DNA of 64,000 bases from Burkholderiaceae bacterium (GTDB lineage Bacteria > Pseudomonadota > Gammaproteobacteria > Burkholderiales > Burkholderiaceae): positions 186,001 to 250,000 of the forward strand of contig JAGTRK010000002.1 in the NCBI GenBank assembly GCA_018261955.1, written 5' to 3'. The notes beneath the pieces are model-generated. The model saw only the letters and a program-made list of their open reading frames with translations, did no database searches and was not told where the DNA came from. This document shows, one piece after another, positions 42,168 through 51,149 of the stretch; position 1 is the stretch's first letter, and the number at the start of each line of letters is the position of its first letter. Position numbers and translations under genes: made by a program.

Positions 42168-42758
42168 ATGACAACAAAACAATACGATTTAAATCTCCTG
42201 CAAGACCCCACGGGCTTGGGCGAAGATACCCTGAGTAGCGAACTGGTGTACACAGGGGATTACTTGAAAGTTCATCGCGACACAGTGCGTTTGCCCAATG
42301 GTGCCACTTCTTACCGCGAATATTTGCAGCACCCTGGGGCGGTGATGATTATTCCTGTGTTTGAAAATGGCGATGTGCTTGTAGAGCGTCAATACCGCTA
42401 CCCCATGCGCCAAGTATTCGTCGAATTTCCAGCGGGGAAAAAAGACGCAGGTGAAACTCCGTTAATCACAGCACAACGCGAATTACTCGAAGAAACAGGT
42501 TACACAGCACAACGCTACACCCACATCACCGACATTCACAACGCGCTGGCGTATTGCGACGAAGTGATTCATTTTTATGTTGCAGAACACTTGCACGATT
42601 CGGGACAACAACAATTGGACGACAACGAGTTTGTGCAGGTCATGCGCGTGCCATTGGCTGAATTGATGAACTGGATACGCCAAGGTTGGGTTCCTGATGT
42701 GAAAACCCAATTGGGCGCGTTTTGGTTACAAGACTATTTATCGAAAAAAGAGATTTAA
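42168..42758 (+). CDS. Nudix hydrolase (ADP-ribose pyrophosphatase-like)
   Basis: 196 residues from the ATG at 42168. The Nudix box is GKKDAGETPLITAQRELLEETGY, matching GX5EX7REUXEEXGU. The flanking EFPAG and VERQYRYPMR resemble ADP-ribose pyrophosphatases of the NudF type. The substrate is probably a nucleoside diphosphate derivative. The next gene starts one base after its stop. Confidence 0.9.
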   Translation: MTTKQYDLNLLQDPTGLGEDTLSSELVYTGDYLKVHRDTVRLPNGATSYREYLQHPGAVMIIPVFENGDVLVERQYRYPMRQVFVEFPAGKKDAGETPLITAQRELLEETGYTAQRYTHITDIHNALAYCDEVIHFYVAEHLHDSGQQQLDDNEFVQVMRVPLAELMNWIRQGWVPDVKTQLGAFWLQDYLSKKEI

Positions 42759-42759
42759 T

Positions 42760-43104
42760 ATGCCCCATTGCATCATAGAGCACACGCCCAATCTTCCGAT
42801 GGACACAGCACAATTGCTGCAAACCGCACATCAAGTGATGATCAATTCAGGACTGTTTGGCACAGCCGACATCAAAACCCGTGCATTCGTGGTGAATGAT
42901 TATGTGCTTGGCGCATCGTCTGTTGGCAAGGGTGAGTTTATTCACATCATCATTCGCCTGTTGGATGGACGAACGATGGAGCAGAAGCAAGCACTCACCT
43001 CAAACATGGCAAAAACTTTGCGCACACGCCTGCCAAATGTCCCGAGCATCACCGTGGACATCATCGACATGGTGCGTGAGAGTTATGCCAAGGATGTGGT
43101 TTAG
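42760..43104 (+). CDS. 5-carboxymethyl-2-hydroxymuconate isomerase-like tautomerase
   Basis: 114 residues. The protein begins MPHCIIEHTPNL, giving the N-terminal Pro after Met removal that serves as the general base in tautomerase-superfamily enzymes. The remainder, including VGKGEFIHIIIRLLDGRTMEQKQALTS, matches the CHMI/HpaF family. No other homoprotocatechuate pathway gene is nearby, so the physiological substrate is uncertain. It lies one base after the Nudix stop and probably shares its transcript. Confidence 0.8.
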   Translation: MPHCIIEHTPNLPMDTAQLLQTAHQVMINSGLFGTADIKTRAFVVNDYVLGASSVGKGEFIHIIIRLLDGRTMEQKQALTSNMAKTLRTRLPNVPSITVDIIDMVRESYAKDVV

Positions 43105-43157
43105 CCACACTGCGTGCTGGTGAGAGGGATTTAATCTGGACAATCCAATTCTTTTCC

Positions 43158-43186
43158 TTGCTTTTTTCAGCAAAAGGGTCTATAAA
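43158..43186 (+). promoter_or_regulatory. Promoter of the aroG leader
   Basis: TTGCTT (43158-43163) and TATAAA (43181-43186) are separated by 17 bases. The expected transcription start near 43193 is about 33 bases before the leader-peptide start codon. Confidence 0.6.
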
Positions 43187-43225
43187 TACGGGTATTGAAT
43201 TTTTGACGCTTTAGAGAGCACCCAC

Positions 43226-43291
43226 ATGCAACACGCACAATCTTTTTATTTCTGGCACTTTACACGAACTGGCGGTGGATCTGTTCGGTGA
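43226..43291 (+). CDS. aroG leader peptide rich in aromatic residues
   Basis: A 21-codon frame with a GAGAG-type ribosome-binding site starts at ATG 43226 and ends at TGA 43289-43291. Codons 7-12 encode Phe-Tyr-Phe-Trp-His-Phe in a row (43244-43261), which is typical of a leader peptide whose translation senses charged tRNA for aromatic amino acids. It lies between a promoter and a terminator directly ahead of DAHP synthase, so the arrangement fits transcription attenuation by aromatic amino acids. Confidence 0.75.
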   Translation: MQHAQSFYFWHFTRTGGGSVR

Positions 43292-43345
43292 GCCTTGTGC
43301 GACCCAAATACATAAAACCGCTAAACCTGTTTAGCGGTTTTTTTA
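43270..43345 (+). promoter_or_regulatory. Attenuator of aroG: terminator with possible antiterminator
   Basis: The terminator is AACCGCTAAA (43316-43325) paired with TTTAGCGGTT (43330-43339) around CCTG and followed by a T-run (to about 43344). The upstream segment TGGCGGT (43270-43276), inside the leader-peptide frame and after the aromatic codons, can pair over 7 bases (one of them G-T) with ACCGCTA (43317-43323). That pairing would prevent the terminator. A ribosome reaching the leader stop would cover 43270-43276 and favour termination. Confidence 0.7.
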
Positions 43346-43386
43346 TGCCATTTTTTAATTTTGATTATTTATTTTAAGGAAACACA

Positions 43387-44463
43387 ATGAATACAACCGA
43401 TGACGTTCGCATCAAGAAAATCGAAGAACTCGCACCGCCCATGCACATCATGCGCGAATTCCCACTGTCAGAAGCCGCCGCGCAAACCACCTTTGAAAGC
43501 CGCGAGGCCATTCATCGTGTGCTGCACGATGCCGATGACCGTTTGGTGGTGGTGATTGGCCCTTGCTCCATTCACGACACCCAAGCGGCGATTGAATACG
43601 CGCAACGCTTGATGGTCGAGCGTGAAAAATACAAAGACACCTTAGAAATCGTCATGCGCGTGTATTTTGAAAAACCGCGCACGACGGTTGGTTGGAAGGG
43701 CTTGATTAACGACCCTGATTTAAACAAAACCTTTGACATCAATAAAGGGCTACGCACCGCGCGTGAGCTGCTCCTGCACATCAACGAAATGGGTATGCCC
43801 GCTGCGGTCGAGTTCCTTGACGTGATTTCACCGCAGTACATCGCTGATTTGGTTAGCTGGGGCGCGATTGGCGCACGCACCACCGAGTCACAGGTGCATC
43901 GTGAATTGGCTTCGGGGCTGTCGTGTCCAGTCGGCTTTAAAAATGGTACAGACGGCAATGTGAAAATTGCGATTGATGCGACCCTCGCGGCGCGTCGCCC
44001 GCACCACTTTTTATCCGTGACCAAAGCAGGGCACTCGGCGATTGTCTCGACCAACGGCAATGCCGATTGTCATCTGATTTTGCGCGGTGGGAAAACGCCG
44101 AATTACGATGCAGCATCTGTGAATGCGGCGTGTGAGCAAATCGCTAAAGCAGGTTTGCCACAGCGCGTGATGGTCGATGCCTCGCATGCCAACTCTGAGA
44201 AAAATCCTGAGCGACAAGTGCCTGTGTGCGAAAACATCGCCGAGCAAATGGCGGCAGGGGATGAGCGGATTTTTGGCGTGATGATTGAAAGCCATTTGGT
44301 CGGCGGTCGTCAAGACTTGGTTGAAGGGCAAGCACTCACTTACGGTCAGAGCATCACCGATGGTTGTATCGATTGGGCGCAGTCGGAGTTGGTTTTGAGC
44401 GTGTTGTCCAAAGCGGTCAAAGCACGTCGCCAAGCCAAGTTGAACAACTACAGCGAGCAATAA
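43387..44463 (+). CDS. aroG: 3-deoxy-7-phosphoheptulonate (DAHP) synthase, class I
   Basis: 358 residues. The enzyme condenses phosphoenolpyruvate and erythrose 4-phosphate in the first step of aromatic amino acid synthesis. The family motifs are VVIGPCSIHD (metal-binding Cys), MRVYFEKPRTTVGWKG, GARTTESQVHRELASGLS and the C-terminal HANSEKNP and ESHLVGGRQ segments. Which aromatic amino acid inhibits it cannot be read with confidence. An AAGGAAACAC ribosome-binding site lies upstream. The 5' leader carries an attenuator that could respond to Phe, Tyr and Trp. Confidence 0.96.
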   Translation: MNTTDDVRIKKIEELAPPMHIMREFPLSEAAAQTTFESREAIHRVLHDADDRLVVVIGPCSIHDTQAAIEYAQRLMVEREKYKDTLEIVMRVYFEKPRTTVGWKGLINDPDLNKTFDINKGLRTARELLLHINEMGMPAAVEFLDVISPQYIADLVSWGAIGARTTESQVHRELASGLSCPVGFKNGTDGNVKIAIDATLAARRPHHFLSVTKAGHSAIVSTNGNADCHLILRGGKTPNYDAASVNAACEQIAKAGLPQRVMVDASHANSEKNPERQVPVCENIAEQMAAGDERIFGVMIESHLVGGRQDLVEGQALTYGQSITDGCIDWAQSELVLSVLSKAVKARRQAKLNNYSEQ

Positions 44464-44469
44464 TCCCAC

Positions 44470-44551
44470 GCCATTGTTGAGCATAGCGAAGCAATCCATA
44501 CGCCGTCAACCAAGGCACACCGTTGGATTACCACGTTTCGCTCGCAATGAC
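44470..44551. repeat. Dispersed palindromic element, degenerate copy
   Basis: The right end TCGCAATGAC (44542-44551) and the inner GCGAAGCAATCCAT match the copy at 56715-56808. The left end GCCATTGTTGA has diverged from GTCATTGCGA. The element sits between aroG and the next gene. Confidence 0.7.
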
Positions 44552-44571
44552 ACTTATTGAAAGGTAGTTTT

Positions 44572-44931
44572 ATGCCCCCATTCGCCAACACCCCGCAGCC
44601 ACCCTACTACGTGGTGGCGTTTACCACCCAACGCACAGAGGGTGACAACGGTTATGAAACCATGGCAGAAAAAATGCTACAACTGGCAGCACAGCAAGAA
44701 GGCTACCTCGGCGTGGAGTCTGTGCGCGGTGCGGACGGCTTTGGCATTACGAATTCCTACTGGGATAGTTTAGAGAACATTGCGGCATGGCGAAATAACA
44801 TTGAGCACACCATTGCGCGCAATCAAGGACGCGCGCAGTGGTATGCGCAGTATTTCACGCGGATTGCTAAGGTGGAGCGCGATTATGGCTTTGTGGCTTC
44901 TGATACCTCTGATACCTCTGATATCAAATAA
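44572..44931 (+). CDS. Antibiotic-biosynthesis-monooxygenase (ABM) domain protein
   Basis: 119 residues from the ATG at 44572, downstream of an AAAGGTAG ribosome-binding site. One ferredoxin-like ABM domain is visible (YYVVAFTTQRTEGDNGYETMAEKMLQLAAQQEGYLGVESVRGADGFGITNSYWDSLENIAAWRNNIEH). Such proteins often act on haem or other small substrates, or have unknown roles. The C-terminus is extended by a short DNA repeat (GATACCTCT twice, then a partial copy) encoding an Asp-Thr-Ser repeat. Confidence 0.75.
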   Translation: MPPFANTPQPPYYVVAFTTQRTEGDNGYETMAEKMLQLAAQQEGYLGVESVRGADGFGITNSYWDSLENIAAWRNNIEHTIARNQGRAQWYAQYFTRIAKVERDYGFVASDTSDTSDIK

Positions 44932-45067
44932 TTGATGAGTACTGTAAAGGGCAGCCATCATCCAAAGTCATTGTGAGCTTGATTCAAAATCGCAACCTTT
45001 TTGAATGAGCGATGCCGTTGTTTCGCCATACCATTCACGAATTAAATTTTGATAAAACACATTTAAA

Positions 45068-45526
45068 ATGATTGCACTCATCCAACGCGTCCAACGTGCA
45101 TCCGTCACCGTTGAGCAACGCATTACAGGTCAAATTGAGCAAGGTTTGCTGGTGTTGCTGTGCGCTGAGAAAAACGATACGCCTGCCATTGGCGAAAAAC
45201 TATTGAACAAAGTCTTGGCGTATCGGGTATTCAGCGACGAGGCGGGCAAGATGAACCGCTCAGTGCAAAACCTCGATGGCAATGGCGCGCACGGCGGATT
45301 GCTCATCGTCTCGCAATTCACCCTTGCCGCCGATACCAACAGCGGCACACGCGCCAGTTTCACCCCTGCCGCCGCACCTGACTTAGCACGAGAATTGTAT
45401 GAAGATTGGGTCAAGCGTGCACAAGCCAAACACAGCATCGTACAGACGGGCGAATTTGCTGCGGATATGCAAGTTTCGTTGGTCAATGATGGACCCGTGA
45501 CGTTTTGGTTGCAGGTGAATAGTTAG
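45068..45526 (+). CDS. dtd: D-aminoacyl-tRNA deacylase
   Basis: 152 residues. DTD hydrolyses D-amino acids mischarged to tRNA. Both catalytic signatures are present: SQFTLAAD (about residues 78-85) and NDGPVTF near the C-terminus. It converges with the DUF2971 gene after about 45 bases. Confidence 0.95.
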   Translation: MIALIQRVQRASVTVEQRITGQIEQGLLVLLCAEKNDTPAIGEKLLNKVLAYRVFSDEAGKMNRSVQNLDGNGAHGGLLIVSQFTLAADTNSGTRASFTPAAAPDLARELYEDWVKRAQAKHSIVQTGEFAADMQVSLVNDGPVTFWLQVNS

Positions 45527-45570
45527 CAGGTTTTAATGTTATGAGAAAGGCTTAATGCGGTTTGCGCGAA

Positions 45571-46347
45571 TTAGTCGTACTCATTGCAGGTTGTAGGTTC
45601 TATTTCCTGAAAATTAACTTGATAATCGCGATTATCTTTCGTTAACTTATAAAAACTATTACAGCCTGAATAATTTTTTGCCAATTTTGTAATTAAAGTG
45701 ATATCTGATTCATTGGAGCGTAGACCAAAATATACTCGATGCAAGGAGGTTTTTGGCAGTTTAATGCTGCCACTTAGTTTTAAAATTAATCTGCCTTCAT
45801 TTTCATATTGCCATGAAATATTTTTCGTTAAAAGGTACTTGCTAAGTAAAATTTGAGTAAATGACCTCAGCTCTTGAGGAGCTTCAAGAATGGCATTTAC
45901 AATTCCACTGTTTTGATATTCAACTTTATTACATAAGACTAAGTTGTTTTCCGCGTTTGGTGAGATTAGATTATCAATAATAAATTGCTTAGGGATGATG
46001 TACTCTAGACAAACTCCTCTATGCTCATCTGCATAATGTGACCACATAAGAGGGTTAGATAATGTCTCATTACTGATAAATGAAAATGAGTACACTCCTT
46101 TTAGGCTAATCTCATGTTTCCAATTCTCTATAAATTCTTTATTTTCATAGAAAGATTTTATGAAGTTTAATTTTTGACCTGTTGCTGAAGAGATAGCTTG
46201 TTCAAAAGCCTTTTCTAGGTCTATTTGGCAGTCAAAAGGATCATTTAAGTTTTCGGGCTTGGACGCATATATTGAGCAATTGACAATAGCGTCAATTAAC
46301 CACTTATCTATTGGTTTAAATTTGTAGAAGTGAAGATGTTCTGACAT
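45571..46347 (-). CDS. DUF2971 protein, AT-rich and probably acquired
   Basis: 258 residues from the ATG at 46347; a TTG start 39 bases upstream is also possible. The family pattern is visible in LHFYKFKPIDKWLIDAI, SKPENLNDPFDCQIDLEKAF, SNPLMWSHYADEHRGVCLEY and, near the end, LHRVYFGLRSNESD. DUF2971 has no established function, but such genes often lie in accessory regions. The base composition is clearly lower in GC than in all neighbours, and codon choice is AT-biased. It sits between dtd and prpF, just four bases from the prpF stop. Confidence 0.7.
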   Translation of the reverse strand: MSEHLHFYKFKPIDKWLIDAIVNCSIYASKPENLNDPFDCQIDLEKAFEQAISSATGQKLNFIKSFYENKEFIENWKHEISLKGVYSFSFISNETLSNPLMWSHYADEHRGVCLEYIIPKQFIIDNLISPNAENNLVLCNKVEYQNSGIVNAILEAPQELRSFTQILLSKYLLTKNISWQYENEGRLILKLSGSIKLPKTSLHRVYFGLRSNESDITLITKLAKNYSGCNSFYKLTKDNRDYQVNFQEIEPTTCNEYD

Positions 46348-46389
46348 TTTATACTTAGTGAGATATTGGATTAAATCCAAGCCCAAAAC

Positions 46390-47586
46390 TCAAAAACAAT
46401 CCGCAGGCACATGCACCCAACCACTCATCAGCGTGCGTGCTGAACGGCTCATGATGGCTTTGGTCACTGTCCATTGCCCATTCACTTTTTTTGCCTCCGC
46501 GCCCACGCGCAGCGTGCCCGATGGGTGACCAAAGCGCACCGCTGATTTTTCACCCCCGCCCGCCACTGTATTGACCAATGTTCCTGTGACCGCTGCCGCT
46601 GTGCCGATGGCGACCGCCGCCGTGCCCATCATGGCGTGGTGCAGTTTGCCCATAGACAGGGCGCGCACGAGCAGGTCAATATCGCCGGCGTTGACGGCTT
46701 TACCGCTGGACGACACATAGTCGGCAGGTGGGGCGACAAAGGCGACTTTGGGTGTGTGCTGGCGTTTGGCGGCTTCACTGATGTCTTTGATTAAGCCCAT
46801 TTTCACCGCGCCGTATGCGCGGATGGTTTCAAATTTTTCCAAAGCGGCGGTGTCATTGTTGATGGCGTCTTGTAGTTCCGTGCCCGTATAGCCAATGTCG
46901 GCTGCATTGACGAAAATGGTTGGGATGCCAGCGTTAATCATCGTGGCTTTGAAGGTGCCAATGTTGGGCACTTCCAAATCGTCCACAAGATTTCCTGTGG
47001 GGAACATCGCGCCACCATCTTCGCCATCGTCCGCTGGGTCAAGAAATTCGAGTTCTACTTCTGCCGCTGGAAAGGTCACGCCGTCCAGTTCAAAGTCGCC
47101 TGTTTCTTGCACTTGTCCGTTGGTGATGGGTACATGGGCGATGATGGTTTTGCCAATATTGGCTTGCCAAATGCGCACGGTGCAGATGCCGTTTTCAGGA
47201 ATGCGTTCTGCATCAACCAATCCGCTGGCAACCGCAAACGAGCCAACGGCTGAGGATAGATTACCACAGTTGCCAGACCAGTCCACAAACGCAGTGTCAA
47301 TCGAGACCTGACCAAACAAGTAATCCACGTCATGGTCAGGGCGAGTGCTTTTGCTCAAAATCACGGTTTTGCTGGTTGAGGAGGTTGCGCCGCCCATGCC
47401 GTCGATTTGTTTGCCATAAGGGTCGGGTGAACCAATCACACGCATGAGGAGTTTGTCGCGCGCTTCTCCTGCGACTTGCGCGGATTCGGGCAAGTCAGTG
47501 AGTTTAAAAAATACACCTTTGCTCGTGCCGCCACGCATATAGGTGGCGGGGATTTTGATTTGTGGGGCAAATGAGGTTGTGCTCAT
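46390..47586 (-). CDS. prpF: 2-methylaconitate isomerase PrpF
   Basis: 398 residues, complete at the C-terminus (SRSARTLMSGWVHVPADCF). PrpF belongs to the diaminopimelate-epimerase-like fold and isomerises 2-methylaconitate in the AcnD-dependent methylcitrate cycle. The motif GGTSKGVFF, the VDWSGNCGNLSSAVG active-site Cys and the second motif near MGTAAVAIG are present. An AGGAG ribosome-binding site precedes the ATG. prpB, prpC and acnD are not nearby, so the gene is an orphan within this window, and another substrate is possible. Confidence 0.88.
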   Translation of the reverse strand: MSTTSFAPQIKIPATYMRGGTSKGVFFKLTDLPESAQVAGEARDKLLMRVIGSPDPYGKQIDGMGGATSSTSKTVILSKSTRPDHDVDYLFGQVSIDTAFVDWSGNCGNLSSAVGSFAVASGLVDAERIPENGICTVRIWQANIGKTIIAHVPITNGQVQETGDFELDGVTFPAAEVELEFLDPADDGEDGGAMFPTGNLVDDLEVPNIGTFKATMINAGIPTIFVNAADIGYTGTELQDAINNDTAALEKFETIRAYGAVKMGLIKDISEAAKRQHTPKVAFVAPPADYVSSSGKAVNAGDIDLLVRALSMGKLHHAMMGTAAVAIGTAAAVTGTLVNTVAGGGEKSAVRFGHPSGTLRVGAEAKKVNGQWTVTKAIMSRSARTLMSGWVHVPADCF

Positions 47587-47676
47587 AATAATCTCCTAAA
47601 AGTGTGTGAATGGTAACATAACCCATCAGGCTTACGAGATGCCTACATGAATACTTTTGGGATGTTCCACTCATTT

Positions 47677-47701
47677 TTTTTGGAAAATCATATTCCAAAA
47701 A
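47677..47701. promoter_or_regulatory. Inverted repeat upstream of prpF (TTTTTGGAA)
   Basis: TTTTTGGAA (47677-47685) and TTCCAAAAA (47693-47701) are perfect 9-bp arms separated by 7 bases. It lies about 90 bases upstream of the prpF start and could be a regulator site. Confidence 0.45.
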
Positions 47702-47760
47702 TAACGACTGAATATGCTGAGGGAAAGTGTTTTTTGTAGGCAGGTGTAACTTTTCCGAGT

Positions 47761-47791
47761 GTTGTTTACACTTGAAACAATTGTAAACAAC
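47761..47791. promoter_or_regulatory. Inverted repeat upstream of prpF (GTTGTTTACA)
   Basis: GTTGTTTACA (47761-47770) and TGTAAACAAC (47782-47791) are perfect 10-bp arms separated by 11 bases, giving 21 bases from centre to centre. This two-turn spacing suits a dimeric regulator. It lies about 175 bases upstream of prpF and about 70 from the groEL terminator. Confidence 0.5.
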
Positions 47792-47860
47792 GCGTCGATT
47801 TCTTACATCTAAGAGCAGGAGTGAGGCTGTTGAGAAAAATACAGGTTTTTTTAGCGGTTA

Positions 47861-47886
47861 AAAAAAGCCCATTGCTGGGCTTTTTC
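47861..47886. terminator. Terminator of groESL
   Basis: AAAAAAGCCCA (47861-47871) pairs with TGGGCTTTTT (47876-47885) around a short loop. The T-run on the minus strand (A-run here) ends the groESL transcript, and the + strand T-run makes it bidirectional. Confidence 0.85.
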
Positions 47887-47911
47887 GTGTTTTGGATAGG
47901 TTAACAGACCA

Positions 47912-49576
<1,665 letters not shown>

Positions 49577-49621
49577 TTATTGATAATCAAATGGGTTTAA
49601 ATATTCGATAGTTAGACTTGT

Positions 49622-49912
49622 TTAAGCTTGAACCACACCCATGATGTCTTCTTCGCGCATCACGAGCACTTCATCGCCATCGACTTTAACTGATTGGCCT
49701 GCATATTTACCAAACAACACGCGGTCGCCGACTTTCACGTCCAAAGCCACTTGTACGCCTTGGTCATTGCGTTTGCCCGGACCGACTGCCAACACTTCAC
49801 CTTGATCGGGTTTCTCAGTCGCACTGTCAGGAATGACGATGCCAGAAGCAGTGGTGCGTTCGGCTTCAACGCGTTTTACAATCACACGGTCGTGTAATGG
49901 ACGAATATTCAT
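49622..49912 (-). CDS. groES: Co-chaperonin GroES
   Basis: 96 residues. GroES caps the GroEL chamber. The sequence starts [18 protein letters not shown], has the mobile-loop region [18 protein letters not shown] and ends with [17 protein letters not shown]. It is the first gene of groESL, and a CIRCE element lies in its promoter region. Confidence 0.98.
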   Translation of the reverse strand: MNIRPLHDRVIVKRVEAERTTASGIVIPDSATEKPDQGEVLAVGPGKRNDQGVQVALDVKVGDRVLFGKYAGQSVKVDGDEVLVMREEDIMGVVQA

Positions 49913-49978
49913 GGATAAACTCCTTTAATAATAATGACAATCAAACAAATGTTCGGATAAAAACTTGCGGAGCGCATT

Positions 49979-50005
49979 TTAGCACTCTTCCGCTTGGACT
50001 GCTAA
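49979..50005. promoter_or_regulatory. CIRCE element (HrcA operator) upstream of groES
   Basis: The sequence TTAGCACTC-N9-GACTGCTAA differs from the CIRCE consensus TTAGCACTC-N9-GAGTGCTAA at only one base. It lies 66 bases upstream of groES and is the binding site of the heat-shock repressor HrcA. A CTTGAAA on the minus strand (50027-50033) with CACCATCAT downstream resembles a sigma-32 promoter, so dual control is possible. Confidence 0.88.
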
Positions 50006-50090
50006 TAATGATGGTGAAAGATGATTTTTCAAGGTTTTAGATGAAATTTTTTTTGAAAAAATTTATGGTCTGTCCTGTGTGGCGCGGGCT

Positions 50091-50146
50091 ACGCCCACGA
50101 AATCGCCTCGCTACATATTTCTCGTTTCTACGCCCCGCGTGGGCGT
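50091..50146. repeat. Stem-loop between groES and the dioxygenase gene
   Basis: ACGCCCACG (50091-50099) and CGTGGGCGT (50138-50146) are perfect 9-bp arms around a 38-base loop. It may be a dispersed repeat; no T-run follows on either strand. Confidence 0.45.
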
Positions 50147-50199
50147 GCATCAGATCAGGGGACGTCAACATGTCGCGCTATTTTATGTGCAGTTTTTAT

Positions 50200-50220
50200 T
50201 TGTACCGTAAATAGGTACAA
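50200..50220. promoter_or_regulatory. Palindrome overlapping the dioxygenase promoter
   Basis: TTGTACC (50200-50206) and GGTACAA (50214-50220) are perfect 7-bp arms with a 7-base spacer, forming a 21-bp operator-like site. The right arm overlaps a TACAAT -10-like sequence (50216-50221), which suits repression of the gene at 50263. Confidence 0.5.
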
Positions 50221-50262
50221 TACGCTCAATCAACACTCGCTTGAAAATGATACAAGGACACC

Positions 50263-51012
50263 ATGCTCGCTACCATACCTGCGCCCATAACACACCCAGA
50301 AAATATTATCTCGACTCTGCAAACGGCAGGCTTCGGCGTTCTTGCGTCGGCAGGTGTTGATGCCTTGATGGGTTTGGGCGAAAACAATCTGAATTTAAAT
50401 GAATTAAATGACAGTTGGAATCATTTGGCGCGGGATGCTTATCTCAAAGACGGTGGGCGTTATCGTCTGCGCCGTCACGCTTGTTTTGTGGCGCGTCAGA
50501 ATGAATTGACCCAAGTGGCGCATCGGGCGCATTTTCAACCCGTTGAATACAACGCCCTGCACGGAGGTATGCACCGTTGGTTTGAGCCCATCAGTACAGA
50601 GGTGACGACAAGTACGGTGTGGCAACAACTGTTGCGCACTTCGGCGAACCTATGTTCTGCAGTGAAACCCGCCAAAGACGACACATGGTATATCGAGGCG
50701 CATCAATTTCGCATCGACACCACCGATGGCATCGGTCGCCCAACCCCCGAAGGTGCGCATCGTGATGGTGTGGATTTTGTCATGGTGTTTTTGCTCAAGC
50801 GCGAGGGCATCAAAGGAGGTGAGACGCGCGTGTTTGATGCACAAGGCACGCATGGCGAGCGGTTTACCTTGACCGAGCCGTGGTCTTTGTTGTGGATGAA
50901 CGATGCGCGGGTCGTGCATGAGTCCACGCCGATACAACCCGTTGGCGAATACGGTTGTCGCGATACCTTGGTGCTGACTTTTCGACGAAATGGGTTTTTG
51001 GGCGATACGTAA
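50263..51012 (+). CDS. 2-oxoglutarate/Fe(II) dioxygenase, amino-acid hydroxylase-like family
   Basis: 249 residues. The Fe-binding facial triad is visible as H166-x-D168 (EGAHRDGVD) and H219 (RVVHESTPI), and the 2-oxoglutarate Arg is probably in GCRDTLVLTF. The pattern matches the 2OG-Fe dioxygenase family that includes bacterial L-isoleucine hydroxylase, an assignment from recall. The substrate here is unknown. An ACAAGGA ribosome-binding site precedes the ATG, a palindrome overlaps the promoter, and a hairpin follows the gene. Confidence 0.75.
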   Translation: MLATIPAPITHPENIISTLQTAGFGVLASAGVDALMGLGENNLNLNELNDSWNHLARDAYLKDGGRYRLRRHACFVARQNELTQVAHRAHFQPVEYNALHGGMHRWFEPISTEVTTSTVWQQLLRTSANLCSAVKPAKDDTWYIEAHQFRIDTTDGIGRPTPEGAHRDGVDFVMVFLLKREGIKGGETRVFDAQGTHGERFTLTEPWSLLWMNDARVVHESTPIQPVGEYGCRDTLVLTFRRNGFLGDT

Positions 51013-51066
51013 TCAGTTCGGGAAAATATGGAATGCGGTGCGATACACGCCCGAAAGACACCCGAC

Positions 51067-51098
51067 AGGCGGTATTTTCAAGTAAAATGCCGCCTTTA
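51067..51098 (+). terminator. Terminator-like hairpin before lepA
   Basis: AGGCGGTATTTT (51067-51078) pairs with AAAATGCCGCCT (51084-51095) with one G-T wobble around a 5-base loop, followed by TTATT. It would end the dioxygenase transcript. Confidence 0.55.
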
Positions 51099-51149
51099 TT
51101 GCGTCTTCATCTGATTTGACACAAAACCGATTCAAACTGAACAACTTTC

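Noticed and set aside
45571-46386. Genomic island around the AT-rich gene
   Set aside because: Only one gene is AT-rich; flanking genes are normal and there is no integrase, tRNA or direct repeat.
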